Part shown: positions 54,019 to 62,795 of the stretch, piece by piece | Position numbering within the stretch: the first letter of the stretch is position 1 | Layout of the letters: each line of letters starts with the position of its first letter | Source of the DNA: Flavobacterium sp. | Lineage (GTDB): Bacteria > Bacteroidota > Bacteroidia > Flavobacteriales > Flavobacteriaceae | DNA length: 64,000 nucleotides | Assembly: GCA_030151255.1 (NCBI GenBank) | Contig: JASLED010000070.1 | Location: forward strand, 62,001 to 126,000 | Direction: 5' to 3' | The notes under the pieces: model-generated | Databases searched by the model: none | What the model saw: the letters and a program-made list of their open reading frames with translations, nothing else | What the model was told of the DNA's origin: nothing | Translations under genes and position numbers: made by a program

Positions 54019-54888
54019 CTATTTTTTAATTAATGGTTTTTCAATAAACGTAATTCCGATTCCAATTAGAATAATAACACCGCCTAAAATCATCTGATAT
54101 GTAATTGCTTCGCCTAAAAAATACCATGCCAATAAAGCTGCTAAAACAGCCTGACTTAATAAACTTAAAGATACTCTGGTTGCTCGCATATTTTTTGTTG
54201 AATAACTAATTAACAGCCATGCTATTAACTGACAAACAATTCCTTGTATTAGCAATGTTCCCCAACCATACCAGCCGAATCCTGTAAATGGCGATTTGGC
54301 AATCAAACTAATCAGTCCTAAAAAAACTGTAGAAACAATTAAACTATAAGACATAAACGAAATAATACTTAGCTGCTCTAATACTTTTTTACTCATTAAA
54401 ATATAAGCAGCATATAATATACCTGATAATACACCGAATAAAAAAGGAAGATCGAAAGATAAATTGACAAATACATCAAATCCGATCAGAATTATCATTC
54501 CTGAAATAGCCAAAAAAGTACCAATCCAAAAATTAATCACTGGTTTTATTTTCAAAAACACATAGCTTCCAATTCCAACCCATACAGGTGCAAGATTGGT
54601 TAACAAAGTAGCTTGTGTTGCCGACGAACCTTGAATAGCGTAATTCCAAACAGCAATATCAGAACCAAAACAGATACCGCATAACACAATTAACATCATT
54701 GTTTTAGTATTATACCTTTTTAATTGTTTGGTAAAAAATGCATAAGGCACTACAAAAGCGGCTGCAATTGCCATTCTGTAAAATGCCGAAACCAAGCTTG
54801 GTGTTGCATTTAATTTTACAATAATTGGAAAAATAGAAATACAAATAATTCCGATAAAAAGAGCTATTCTTGGTTTTGAATTTATCAT
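54019..54888 (-). CDS. EamA/DMT family transporter
   Basis: 289 residues with ten membrane helices in two EamA repeats (about 9-140 and 150-283). Landmarks are the first-repeat FYRMAIAAAFVVPY and the second-repeat SLLSQAVLAALLAWYFLGE. Probably an exporter of small metabolites; substrate unknown. Confidence 0.9.
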   Translation of the reverse strand: MINSKPRIALFIGIICISIFPIIVKLNATPSLVSAFYRMAIAAAFVVPYAFFTKQLKRYNTKTMMLIVLCGICFGSDIAVWNYAIQGSSATQATLLTNLAPVWVGIGSYVFLKIKPVINFWIGTFLAISGMIILIGFDVFVNLSFDLPFLFGVLSGILYAAYILMSKKVLEQLSIISFMSYSLIVSTVFLGLISLIAKSPFTGFGWYGWGTLLIQGIVCQLIAWLLISYSTKNMRATRVSLSLLSQAVLAALLAWYFLGEAITYQMILGGVIILIGIGITFIEKPLIKK

Positions 54889-54962
54889 GGTTTTAAAAAG
54901 ACGAACTTTATTGAAAAATATAAAATTACTAAACTAATTATTGATTATAAAAATGAATCAAT

Positions 54963-55003
54963 AAAAAAACGGGAAGTTTCTAAAAAGAAATCTCCCCGTT
55001 TTT
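54963..55003 (-). terminator. Terminator of the cobalamin-uptake operon
   Basis: Stem ACGGGGAGA/TTCCCGT with a T-run on the minus strand. It lies 16 bases after the last operon gene. Confidence 0.8.
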
Positions 55004-55018
55004 ACTTGACAAATTTGA

Positions 55019-56113
55019 CTACTCTATCTTATCAACGGTTAATTTATCCATTGTAAAATACAATGCTGTATTTGCTCCCCAATTTCCTACATCAGTAGTT
55101 TCTAAAAAGAACAATAAATATTTAACTTCTCCTAATGAAGAAAGATCAACTGTGCTCCAATTTGTATTAATTGTATTTACACCATTTCTGAAATCAACAA
55201 AATAATGTGTTACAGGTGCAGCAGATGTTAATTTCTTATCCTCTCCAACTCCGTAAACATGTATTGCAAAATAATCTCCTTTTTCAAATTTTCTTGCAAA
55301 AGCATCTCCTTCTAAAATACCATAATATGGCCATGGACTAATTGCTACAGATGTTTTTACTGCTTTGTATCTGTTTTCATCATCTAAAGTTACAACTGCA
55401 CTAAAACGATCAACTGCAATTTCTTGTCCTTGTTGCAACAAGCTTGCATTTGGTTTATGATCTGCGAAAGATACTAAAAAAGGTGTTCCTTCTCCATCTA
55501 CTCCACCTTTTGGCATTGTTCCCCATTGATTTGGAATCCAACCTTCGTCTGTTAATAAATGATTTTCATTGTCTTTACTGTTTGATACTGTGAATCCCAT
55601 CCAAGTATCCCAATCAGGAAAAGCAATATGTTTAAATGTGAAAATTCCATTTTCTAGATTAACATCTTCAGTAAAAGTTTCACTCCAAATTTTTCCACCT
55701 GCTGTAGTAATTCCGTCTGTTAAATCAAAATTCTTGAAACTTGATGTAACATAACTATAATCAACCGATTTTGTAACTTTTACGCTGTAGGTTACTATAT
55801 CTATTTTACCATTTGTTTGCTCAACTTTTAATGATAATTTATATTCACCTGGTTCGTTAAATGTATATTTTAAAATTGGCTGAGCAGAAATACTTATATT
55901 ATCTGTGTGATTAAACCAAGTATACGTAGCATTTGCTACATTAATTTTTGGATCGATTGTAAGTTCGCTAAATGTTTCTGCTTCAAAAACACCTCCATCG
56001 GTAGCAATATTATAAACCGCAGTATCATCTGACGAACAACTTGTGAATACCGCAGTACTCAATCCTATACTAAATACTAAAAAGGCACTTAGCTTTAAAA
56101 AACTTTTTTTCAT
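55019..56113 (-). CDS. DUF4465 surface lipoprotein of the cobalamin operon
   Basis: 364 residues. Lipobox FTSC with C26; the following SSDD resembles the acidic signal that sends Bacteroidota lipoproteins to the cell surface. A PKD-like beta domain (about 40-115) precedes a DUF4465 domain with YFVDFRN, WSTVDLSSLGEVKYLLFFLE and ALYFTMDKL. Last gene of the riboswitch operon. I infer B12 capture or a related surface role; direct binding is unproven. Confidence 0.85.
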   Translation of the reverse strand: MKKSFLKLSAFLVFSIGLSTAVFTSCSSDDTAVYNIATDGGVFEAETFSELTIDPKINVANATYTWFNHTDNISISAQPILKYTFNEPGEYKLSLKVEQTNGKIDIVTYSVKVTKSVDYSYVTSSFKNFDLTDGITTAGGKIWSETFTEDVNLENGIFTFKHIAFPDWDTWMGFTVSNSKDNENHLLTDEGWIPNQWGTMPKGGVDGEGTPFLVSFADHKPNASLLQQGQEIAVDRFSAVVTLDDENRYKAVKTSVAISPWPYYGILEGDAFARKFEKGDYFAIHVYGVGEDKKLTSAAPVTHYFVDFRNGVNTINTNWSTVDLSSLGEVKYLLFFLETTDVGNWGANTALYFTMDKLTVDKIE

Positions 56114-56125
56114 ACTAATTTAAAT

Positions 56126-57409
56126 TTATTTAATCGTGTTAATTTTTATTCCTGCCAAATGCAAATCTATAGCTCCGGCAACTTCAGTAGAAGTTTCTCC
56201 TAACCATCCCGCTTCTTGGTTAGAACCTGTATAAACTTTTACAAAATCAATTCCAGGTAATTTTACTTTATTTCCATTTTTATCAACTGCCCAATCGATA
56301 TCAATAGCAGACAAATCGTTTGCATTTGGATGGTTATCAGCATATCCCCAATCAAATGCTTTTAACTGCCAATTGTTTCCTGCTCCATTTACATCTACTG
56401 CATTATTTGGCAATAAAGTACCTTTAAACGTCATCGTTTCTCCATTAAACCATTTTGCATAATAACTTTGTGTATGGAATGAAATTTTTGACTTCCAACC
56501 GCTATTTCCCTGATTATCCGTCCAGCGTACATATTCTTTGATATTGCCAGTTGCTTCATCTAACTCTTGAGTTGGCTTATAATATGTAATTTCGTAGTTT
56601 TTAATTGTTGCTGGATTATTGTATTCGCTTCCTGCAATTTCGTACCATTCATCTTCGTCTGGTATTCCATTTTTATTTTTATCATAAGCAACCATTATAA
56701 TTCCAGGTTCTGCATTATTTAAAAAAGCATTTCCTAGCAATCTAAAATCCATTTGTCCAGCAACGTTTACAATTGTATGATCAAATCCGAAAACTACAAA
56801 TCCGCCAAATCCACCTAATGAAATCATTCCTGGATTTTCTTTTGCAAGAATATCTGTTACTTTGTTTACCATATCTTGATGTGTATCTCCATCATTATAA
56901 GCTGGCATTTTATTTACAAACTGACCAAATGCTGGTAAGAAATCAAATACCTTTGTGATATGATTTTTATAAGCCACGGTTTCTTTGGCAACTACAATGT
57001 CGATAGTTTTAGAAATTATACCCTCTGTTGCTGGAGTATATTTTAATTTTGAAGAGGTAGTTTTATATCCATCTACAGAATAAAAAACATCCAACTGAAT
57101 GGTATATTTCCCTTCATTTAAACTAATGAAATTCAATACTTTTTCTTGCCCTATGATTGAATCTTTTGCAACACCATTTTTGCTAACTACTTTCCACGTT
57201 AATTCAGGATTTGGTATATTTGAAACATTAGGCGCAAGCTCTAATATTTTACAACGAACAGCTTTATAATCTAATTCTAATTTTAAATCTATCTCTCCGT
57301 CAGGTCCTTCAGGATATATCTCTCGATTATTATCGCTATTTGAACAACTAATAAGATTAATTGCTAAAAAGCTCATTGCGGCTAAAAGGCCTAATTTTGC
57401 GTTTTTCAT
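56126..57409 (-). CDS. Surface lipoprotein with PKD-like domain, cobalamin operon
   Basis: 427 residues; lipobox LISC with C22. A PKD-like domain (about 38-142) is followed by a beta-rich domain with a calcium-type loop DKNKNGIPDEDEW (243-255) and the stretch GGFGGFVVFGFDHTI. Proteins of this kind are found next to BtuB-like receptors in Bacteroidota and are annotated only as cell surface proteins. It lies 25 bases after the propeller gene. Confidence 0.8.
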   Translation of the reverse strand: MKNAKLGLLAAMSFLAINLISCSNSDNNREIYPEGPDGEIDLKLELDYKAVRCKILELAPNVSNIPNPELTWKVVSKNGVAKDSIIGQEKVLNFISLNEGKYTIQLDVFYSVDGYKTTSSKLKYTPATEGIISKTIDIVVAKETVAYKNHITKVFDFLPAFGQFVNKMPAYNDGDTHQDMVNKVTDILAKENPGMISLGGFGGFVVFGFDHTIVNVAGQMDFRLLGNAFLNNAEPGIIMVAYDKNKNGIPDEDEWYEIAGSEYNNPATIKNYEITYYKPTQELDEATGNIKEYVRWTDNQGNSGWKSKISFHTQSYYAKWFNGETMTFKGTLLPNNAVDVNGAGNNWQLKAFDWGYADNHPNANDLSAIDIDWAVDKNGNKVKLPGIDFVKVYTGSNQEAGWLGETSTEVAGAIDLHLAGIKINTIK

Positions 57410-57434
57410 TGTTTACTTTTCGTTATTTTCTTGG

Positions 57435-58577
57435 TTATTTTTTTATAAAGGCAATATGTGCAGGAATATTCCCTCCGGTTGTTTTCCATTTTAATTTTCC
57501 ATCTGGCGAATAACAATACACAAAACCAGTACCTACATAATCTTGTGCATCTGTAACAAAAATTTCTTTGGTTTCTGGATTAATTGCTAAGCCATACGGA
57601 ATAAGAATTTGTTTTTCAGTACCGTCTTTTATAATATTATTGGATATAATTTGCTTTGATTTGGTATCTAAAATTCCGTAAGAAATAGAATTCATTCCTG
57701 TAGAAATCTGAAAATTACTAGCGTAATAATAAAGTTTATCGTCGTCAATTGTCATATTTGACACAGGAATATCCAACTGTTGTTTTACCTCATCTTTAAA
57801 TGAATCTATCACATACAAATTGGGTTGAATATCATAATTATTTCCTCTTGAACTTACATAAATATCTCCTCGATTATCAATTTGCATGCGATGTAAATTA
57901 ATTCCTACTTCAATTTTTTTAATTTCGGTAAACGATGTAAGATCTACCACAGAAACTGTTGTATCATAATTTGGCGCGCGATATCCGCCAGAATTTGCCA
58001 CATATAATTTATTATTTCTAATAGCCATTTCTTCGGGCTGATAACCAACATTTACTTTGCGAGTAATACTCAAAGACAGCGTATCTATTTCGGCTACAAA
58101 GCCTATTTCGGCATTCGGATCAATTTCTACCTTTCCTGCATAAGAACTTACGTAAACTTTTCCATCATTGAAATTCAAATACCTGCAATTTGGTACGTGA
58201 ATTTGTTTAATGTGCTTACCTGATCTTACATCAAAAACTTCTATAAAATTGGAAACATTTATGGTTGCATACACTTTACTGCCGTAAATTAGAATATCGT
58301 TTCCTACATCTCCCAATTCTTTTGTTATAGACGGATTAGCTTCAGAAAAAATATCTCTTGTATAAATTCCAGTTTCATACTTAAATTGATCTATAGAAGC
58401 TCTATTCATCCCCATATTTCCTTCATTTAAGAGATAAAATCCAGAATAATGCTCCAATGATTGAGGGATAGACACTGTAGAACTGTCGGAAAGAAAGATC
58501 ATTTCATCTTTTCGGCAACTCGACAGCAAAATTGCTATTCCCATCCATAAACAAAGTATTTTACTTTTCATAATCAT
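57435..58577 (-). CDS. YncE/DUF5074-type beta-propeller lipoprotein (BtuG-like)
   Basis: 380 residues; lipobox LSSC with C21, followed by RKDE, an acidic surface-export type signal. The opening GFYLLNEGNMGMNRASIDQF and the repeated blades (VYATINVSNFIEVFDV, LYVANSGGY, IYVSSRGNN) are those of seven-bladed YncE-like propellers. In Bacteroides thetaiotaomicron, BtuG of this type binds cobalamin very tightly and caps BtuB. Its start overlaps the receptor stop (TAATG), so the two are made together. Confidence 0.85.
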   Translation of the reverse strand: MIMKSKILCLWMGIAILLSSCRKDEMIFLSDSSTVSIPQSLEHYSGFYLLNEGNMGMNRASIDQFKYETGIYTRDIFSEANPSITKELGDVGNDILIYGSKVYATINVSNFIEVFDVRSGKHIKQIHVPNCRYLNFNDGKVYVSSYAGKVEIDPNAEIGFVAEIDTLSLSITRKVNVGYQPEEMAIRNNKLYVANSGGYRAPNYDTTVSVVDLTSFTEIKKIEVGINLHRMQIDNRGDIYVSSRGNNYDIQPNLYVIDSFKDEVKQQLDIPVSNMTIDDDKLYYYASNFQISTGMNSISYGILDTKSKQIISNNIIKDGTEKQILIPYGLAINPETKEIFVTDAQDYVGTGFVYCYSPDGKLKWKTTGGNIPAHIAFIKK

Positions 58578-60655
58578 TACAAATCAAAACTTAATACAAC
58601 GCGAATGTTTCGACCAGGCATCGGAAAATTAGTTACCACTTCATAATACTGATTGGCTAAATTGTTTAGTTCAACACTGGTTTTAAAACGAGCTTCTTTC
58701 CAAACAAAACTTTTTTGCAACGCAATATCATGTGTATACCAAGGCTGTATTTCGTTCTTTTTAATATTATTTTTATTGCCATTATATCTTTTTCCTACAT
58801 AAATAAAACTGTAGTTTAATGACCAATCTTTATAATTTACACTTGCTATTGCCGAGCCAGAGTGCCAAGGCGCATAAGGTATTTGATCTCCATAATACGA
58901 TGTTTTTCCGAAAGGAGTTACGCTCAAATCCTTAGCAATTGTATATTCATAATTTAGATTTACATCAACGCTAATTTCTTTTGCTAATGCAACAGTTGCC
59001 CCTACACGAGATTCAATTCCTTTTGATTCTACTTTTCCTAAATTTGTCATCATCCAACGCATCATACTTGATGTTGGCGATGCAATGATTTTATCTGTTA
59101 CATTGGAATAATAACCTTCAATAGAAAAATTAAGAGATTTTATAGGTGCTGATAAAAACTGAGTTTGATAATTTAAACCAACATTAAATTGTCTTGCATA
59201 TTCTGGCTTTAAATTAGCCGATCCAATTTGTGTATAATACAAATCATTAAAGGTTGGCAATCTAAAAATATGCTTATAAAAAGCATGTACTGTAAATTGT
59301 TTTTCCAGAAAAGGTTTATAACTTAAAAAAAACGAAGGAGTAAACACCGAACGATTAGGTGCTTGATAATTATTTTTTACTTTTTCTTGGGTAAAAGTTC
59401 CTAAAATATTAGCTTGTGCTTTTACTTTTCCTAAATCTAAGCTTGTTGCCAAAGATGTATAATAGGTATATCTTGTAGGAAAACTAAAAGGAGTACCTTG
59501 CCCTAAACGAGTGGCATTTAATTTTGTGTATTCAATATCGGTAGATAACGAAACATCCCAAATGGGTGTTATATGAAATAAATTAGCTATAGATAAATAC
59601 CAATCTTGCTGATAAAATGTATTGTCAAATTGTGGATTATAGGTTACTTCTTCTCCTTCAAATCCAACTGTTTTTCTCGATAAAAAATGGGTATAATCGT
59701 AAGCGAACTTTCCTTTTACTAATAAATTATAAAAGCCAAACGAAGTATTGGTCCATTCTCCTTGCAACATTACGTTTTTATCGTCCTGACGTTCGTTAAT
59801 ATTTTCTGTTTCTAACGTAATATCACTTTTTTTGATAACTGCACCAGGCAATCCTCTATCTGACTGATAATAATATAAATTGGCTTGCCATTTATTGTTA
59901 TCATGCTTTCCAAACCAATTATTTTCTACACGATAAGCCGTAATATCACTATTTTGTCTATGTCCTATTGTATCATAAGCCACAGTTCCATTAATATTAT
60001 AACGCTTTTGTCTAAATTTATATATTCCGTTTGAATGAATATATTCCGAACTTATACTTGTACTAATAGATGAGTTTACTTTATAATCTAATCGCATGGA
60101 TGGATTAACTAATTGGATAGACCCTAACTTATACTTTACAGATAAATTAAGGTCATTTCCTCTCTCAAAAACTGGCTTTTTTGATTGAATATAAACTGTT
60201 GATGCCGAGGCATACTCTTTTGCAGATTGAAAAATAACGCTTCTTTGACCGTTATATAATTGAATAGTTTCTACGTTATCTAACGAAAACTTACCCAAAT
60301 CGACAATACCATTCTGTGCATTGCCAACAGCTAAGCCATTGTAAAAAACTCCAACATGATGAGTTCCCATGTTTCGAACATCAATAGTTTTTAAACCACC
60401 TAGTCCGCCATAATCTTTTATCTTAACACCTGAAAAATAGCGTAAAGCATCCGCTACACTATAGCTATTTAGACGTTGTAATTCTTCGCCTTGTAATGTT
60501 TGCACAGGAATTAATTCCTTAAAAACATCTTTCGAAATTATAATTTCTTTAAGCGCAGTAATAGAATCTTTGGGTTGTTGCCCATATACATTAGATATAT
60601 AAGAACAAAACACAAAAAAAACAATCCAAAAAAACGCAAACTTAGAATATATCAT
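58577..60655 (-). CDS. btuB: BtuB-like TonB-dependent cobalamin receptor
   Basis: Outer-membrane transporter of 692 residues. Signal peptide ending VYGQ (about residue 25), then directly a TonB-box-like ALKEIIIS and a plug (KIKDYGGLGGLKTIDVRNMG), then a barrel ending in GRNIRVVLSFDL. There is no carboxypeptidase-like domain, unlike the metal-locus receptor at 8938. Substrate assignment rests on the cobalamin riboswitch just upstream and the BtuG-like partner. Confidence 0.9.
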   Translation of the reverse strand: MIYSKFAFFWIVFFVFCSYISNVYGQQPKDSITALKEIIISKDVFKELIPVQTLQGEELQRLNSYSVADALRYFSGVKIKDYGGLGGLKTIDVRNMGTHHVGVFYNGLAVGNAQNGIVDLGKFSLDNVETIQLYNGQRSVIFQSAKEYASASTVYIQSKKPVFERGNDLNLSVKYKLGSIQLVNPSMRLDYKVNSSISTSISSEYIHSNGIYKFRQKRYNINGTVAYDTIGHRQNSDITAYRVENNWFGKHDNNKWQANLYYYQSDRGLPGAVIKKSDITLETENINERQDDKNVMLQGEWTNTSFGFYNLLVKGKFAYDYTHFLSRKTVGFEGEEVTYNPQFDNTFYQQDWYLSIANLFHITPIWDVSLSTDIEYTKLNATRLGQGTPFSFPTRYTYYTSLATSLDLGKVKAQANILGTFTQEKVKNNYQAPNRSVFTPSFFLSYKPFLEKQFTVHAFYKHIFRLPTFNDLYYTQIGSANLKPEYARQFNVGLNYQTQFLSAPIKSLNFSIEGYYSNVTDKIIASPTSSMMRWMMTNLGKVESKGIESRVGATVALAKEISVDVNLNYEYTIAKDLSVTPFGKTSYYGDQIPYAPWHSGSAIASVNYKDWSLNYSFIYVGKRYNGNKNNIKKNEIQPWYTHDIALQKSFVWKEARFKTSVELNNLANQYYEVVTNFPMPGRNIRVVLSFDL

Positions 60656-60671
60656 TTATCTGTAACTAATC

Positions 60672-60729
60672 AATAGTTGTTTTGGGAAATAAACACAAAT
60701 ACCTATTGATAGTCACTTAACATGACTAT
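60672..60729 (-). promoter_or_regulatory. Possible expression platform between riboswitch and btuB
   Basis: Two overlapping hairpin options: ATAGTCA/TGACTAT (60709-60729) and TCAATAG/CTATTGA enclosing about 27 bases just before the btuB start. The CTATCAATAG sequence lies at their junction, so they may be exclusive. No U-tract is seen, which favours control of translation. The structure is not proven. Confidence 0.35.
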
Positions 60730-60784
60730 GCTAATTAAAGTAGTTATTTTTTGTTTTGTCTCCGAAAACGTAAAACGCAATAAA

Positions 60785-60940
60785 AATGGCAGGTATTCTG
60801 ACTTACTCATAATAAACGTCCTTCCCGTTGTTTAAACAGTGGAACACAAGGTTTATTACTCTTTTTGAGTTTACAGCAGCGGGCCTGTTTGAGATTTTCA
60901 CTCAATTCCCTTTTGCATTATCATATTCATGATAAACCAT
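60785..60940 (-). ncRNA. Cobalamin (B12) riboswitch
   Basis: Minus-strand RNA shows the conserved blocks in order: GGGAATTGAGTGAAAATCTC (60891-60910), ACAGGCCCGCTGCTGTAA (60871-60888) and the B12 box AGTCAGAATACCTGCC (60788-60803). It controls the btuB operon downstream, normally switching it off when adenosylcobalamin or a related cobalamin is plentiful. Confidence 0.93.
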
Positions 60941-60947
60941 TTCTTGG

Positions 60948-60955
60948 CAAAGATA
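60948..60955 (-). promoter_or_regulatory. Promoter -7 box of the riboswitch operon
   Basis: Minus-strand TATCTTTG, a full match to TAnnTTTG, ending a few bases before the riboswitch. The -33 element is weak. Confidence 0.55.
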
Positions 60956-61021
60956 AACAAATTATGAAACTATTTACATTTGATTATAATTGGAGAGAAT
61001 ATATAAGAAGTGTAAAAAACA

Positions 61022-61053
61022 AAAAAGCTCTCCAATAAATTAGGAAAGCTTTT
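61022..61053 (-). terminator. Second terminator-like hairpin downstream of tRNA-Asp
   Basis: Minus-strand stem AAAAGCTTTCC/GGAGAGCTTTT followed by T. It lies about 95 bases beyond the main tRNA terminator; the segment between contains a small AGTGC/GCACT hairpin. It could be a back-up terminator or the end of a small RNA. Confidence 0.5.
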
Positions 61054-61147
61054 CATTGGTTCAACTACTAAACCTAGTGCTTAACGCACTTAACAACACA
61101 ACTAAATTTTTCCACTCTAACAGTATAATCTGAAACTATTAGAGGGC

Positions 61148-61184
61148 AAAAAAAGCCTCTCAACGTATGAGAGGCTTCTTTTTT
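61148..61184 (-). terminator. tRNA-Asp operon terminator
   Basis: Stem AAGCCTCTC/GAGAGGCTT with A- and T-runs, 3 bases after the CCA end of the second tRNA. Confidence 0.88.
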
Positions 61185-61189
61185 ACTGG

Positions 61190-61263
61190 CGGTCTGGACG
61201 GGACTCGAACCCGCGACCCCATGCGTGACAGGCATGTATTCTAACCAACTGAACTACCAAACC
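61190..61263 (-). tRNA. tRNA-Asp (anticodon GUC), promoter-distal copy
   Basis: 74 nucleotides. Acceptor GGTTTGG/CCAGACC with discriminator G, D arm AGTTCAGTTGGTTAGAAT, anticodon loop CTGTCAC, T arm GGGTTCGAGTCCC. A CCA end is encoded right after (61187-61189). Same sequence as the copy at 61378. Confidence 0.95.
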
Positions 61264-61377
61264 AGTATTAACCATTATTTCATTACAGCTACAAAGATAC
61301 TTTTTTTTTAAAGACTTCAAAGACTTTTTTATTTTTCTTTTCGCTTTTTTACTTTTGAGACTTACTCTAAAGCTTAG

Positions 61378-61451
61378 CGGTCTGGACGGGACTCGAACCC
61401 GCGACCCCATGCGTGACAGGCATGTATTCTAACCAACTGAACTACCAAACC
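61378..61451 (-). tRNA. tRNA-Asp (anticodon GUC), promoter-proximal copy
   Basis: Identical over 74 nucleotides to the copy at 61190, but followed by CTAAG, so CCA is not encoded and must be added. The spacer between copies is 114 bases. Confidence 0.95.
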
Positions 61452-61476
61452 GTGTCTCTATTGCTGTAATGCGGTG

Positions 61477-61507
61477 CAAATATACAACCATTTTCTACAC
61501 TTCCAAA
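61477..61507 (-). promoter_or_regulatory. tRNA-Asp operon promoter
   Basis: Minus strand TTTG (61504-61507), 19-base spacer, TATATTTG (61477-61484): a perfect Bacteroidota promoter, with its -7 box 25 bases before the first tRNA. Confidence 0.85.
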
Positions 61508-61654
61508 TCATGCTGTAAAAAAAATCAAACTTTTTTTTGCAAAAAATTCGATATTACTGATTTTCAAACAAATAAAATTTAAAAAAATTCAAACTTTTTT
61601 GCATTATTTATTTTAAAAAAATATTTTTTGATCCTTTCATTACTCAATAGACAC

Positions 61655-61690
61655 AAAAAAAGGCAAGTCAAAATGACTTACCTTTTAAAA
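61655..61690 (-). terminator. trxA terminator
   Basis: Stem AAGTCA/TGACTT extended by GG/CC and A/T runs. Confidence 0.75.
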
Positions 61691-61710
61691 TTTTATAATT
61701 AATTCGGAGA

Positions 61711-62028
61711 TTATAAAGCACCGTTAATTAAATCTTCATATGTTTTTTTAGGAGCAACACCTACTTGACGGCCGATTACCTCTCCGTCTTTGAAGATTAA
61801 TACTGTAGGAATATTACGTATTCCGTATTTTGAAGCAAACTCTTGGTTAGCATCTACGTCTACTTTTCCTACTACAGCTTTTCCTTCAAAATCATTACTT
61901 AACTCAGATACAACTGGAGCCAACATTTTACATGGTCCACACCATACTGCCCAAAAGTCAACCAAAACTGGTTTGTCTGATTTTAACACTACTTCTTCAA
62001 AAGTAGCATCTGTTATTTCTAATGCCAT
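61711..62028 (-). CDS. trxA: Thioredoxin
   Basis: Cytoplasmic disulphide reductase of 105 residues, the usual length. Active site FWAVWCGPCKM, buried Asp in VLVDFW, cis-Pro in IRNIPTVLIF. Unlike the exported protein at 28451 it has no signal peptide. Single gene. Confidence 0.96.
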   Translation of the reverse strand: MALEITDATFEEVVLKSDKPVLVDFWAVWCGPCKMLAPVVSELSNDFEGKAVVGKVDVDANQEFASKYGIRNIPTVLIFKDGEVIGRQVGVAPKKTYEDLINGAL

Positions 62029-62054
62029 CTTTATTCTTTTATATGATTATTAAA

Positions 62055-62062
62055 CAAAGCTA
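62055..62062 (-). promoter_or_regulatory. Candidate trxA promoter -7 box
   Basis: Minus-strand TAGCTTTG, 26 bases before the start codon; no clear -33 element. Confidence 0.4.
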
Positions 62063-62236
62063 ATAAATTTATTAAACTTAAAACTACTCTTTTAAATCAA
62101 TTTTATCTATTTCAAAATATAGAAATACAATTTTGAATTACAACTTTATTAAAAAAACTGACTTTCACATGAGTGTTTTCAGTAAGAGTATTTTATCTTT
62201 CACATTATTTTTGACATAAAATATCATACAGACCAA

Positions 62237-62737
62237 ATGACAATAGAACTCGCTCAAGTTGAACAAATACTTTTACAGCACTTCAATATATCATTTATAA
62301 ATCTTACTAAAGATGAAGAATGCAATGAATATGATGGCTTTAATTGTAAAACAACAATAGATAATATAAAATACAGAAAAGCAAAAATAACACCTAAAAA
62401 AAGTGGGCAATTTGTAACCTTATGGCGAAGAAATGAAAAAGGAATAACCGAACCTTTTACGATAGATGACGCATTTGATTTTTACATAATTGCAGCTAAG
62501 ATTAGTAATGAATTGGGATGTTTTATATTTCCGAAAAACGTATTAGCAGAACAACATATACTTAGCACAGCAAAAAGAGAAGGAAAACGCGGATTTCGTA
62601 TTTATCCAGAATGGGATATACCAACAAATAAACAAGCTGAAAAAACAAAGCTTTGGCAAAATAAGTACTTTATAAATCTTACTAATATCAATGATGAAGC
62701 ACTTCAAAAAGCACGATATATTTTAAATATTGCTTAA
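62237..62737 (+). CDS. MepB family protein
   Basis: 166 residues. The conserved core KYRKAKITPKKSGQFVTLWRR and the C-terminal GKRGFRIYPEWDIP with KTKLWQNKYFINL are typical of MepB, a protein named from the Staphylococcus mepRAB locus, where its function is unknown. Here it lies between trxA and dnaE, with no multidrug pump nearby, and has its own terminator. Confidence 0.88.
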   Translation: MTIELAQVEQILLQHFNISFINLTKDEECNEYDGFNCKTTIDNIKYRKAKITPKKSGQFVTLWRRNEKGITEPFTIDDAFDFYIIAAKISNELGCFIFPKNVLAEQHILSTAKREGKRGFRIYPEWDIPTNKQAEKTKLWQNKYFINLTNINDEALQKARYILNIA

Positions 62738-62750
62738 AATTATTGCAATA

Positions 62751-62792
62751 AAAAAAGTCATAAATCAAGACCTGAATTATGACTTTTTTTAT
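62751..62792. terminator. Bidirectional terminator (mepB / dnaE)
   Basis: Stem AAAAAGTCATAA/TTATGACTTTTT with a T-run on both strands' exits. Confidence 0.85.
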
Positions 62793-62795
62793 TTT

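Noticed and set aside
61183..61410. 75-residue open frame on the minus strand
   Set aside because: It runs through one tRNA-Asp gene and into the second; the frame is a by-product of the duplicated tRNA sequence.
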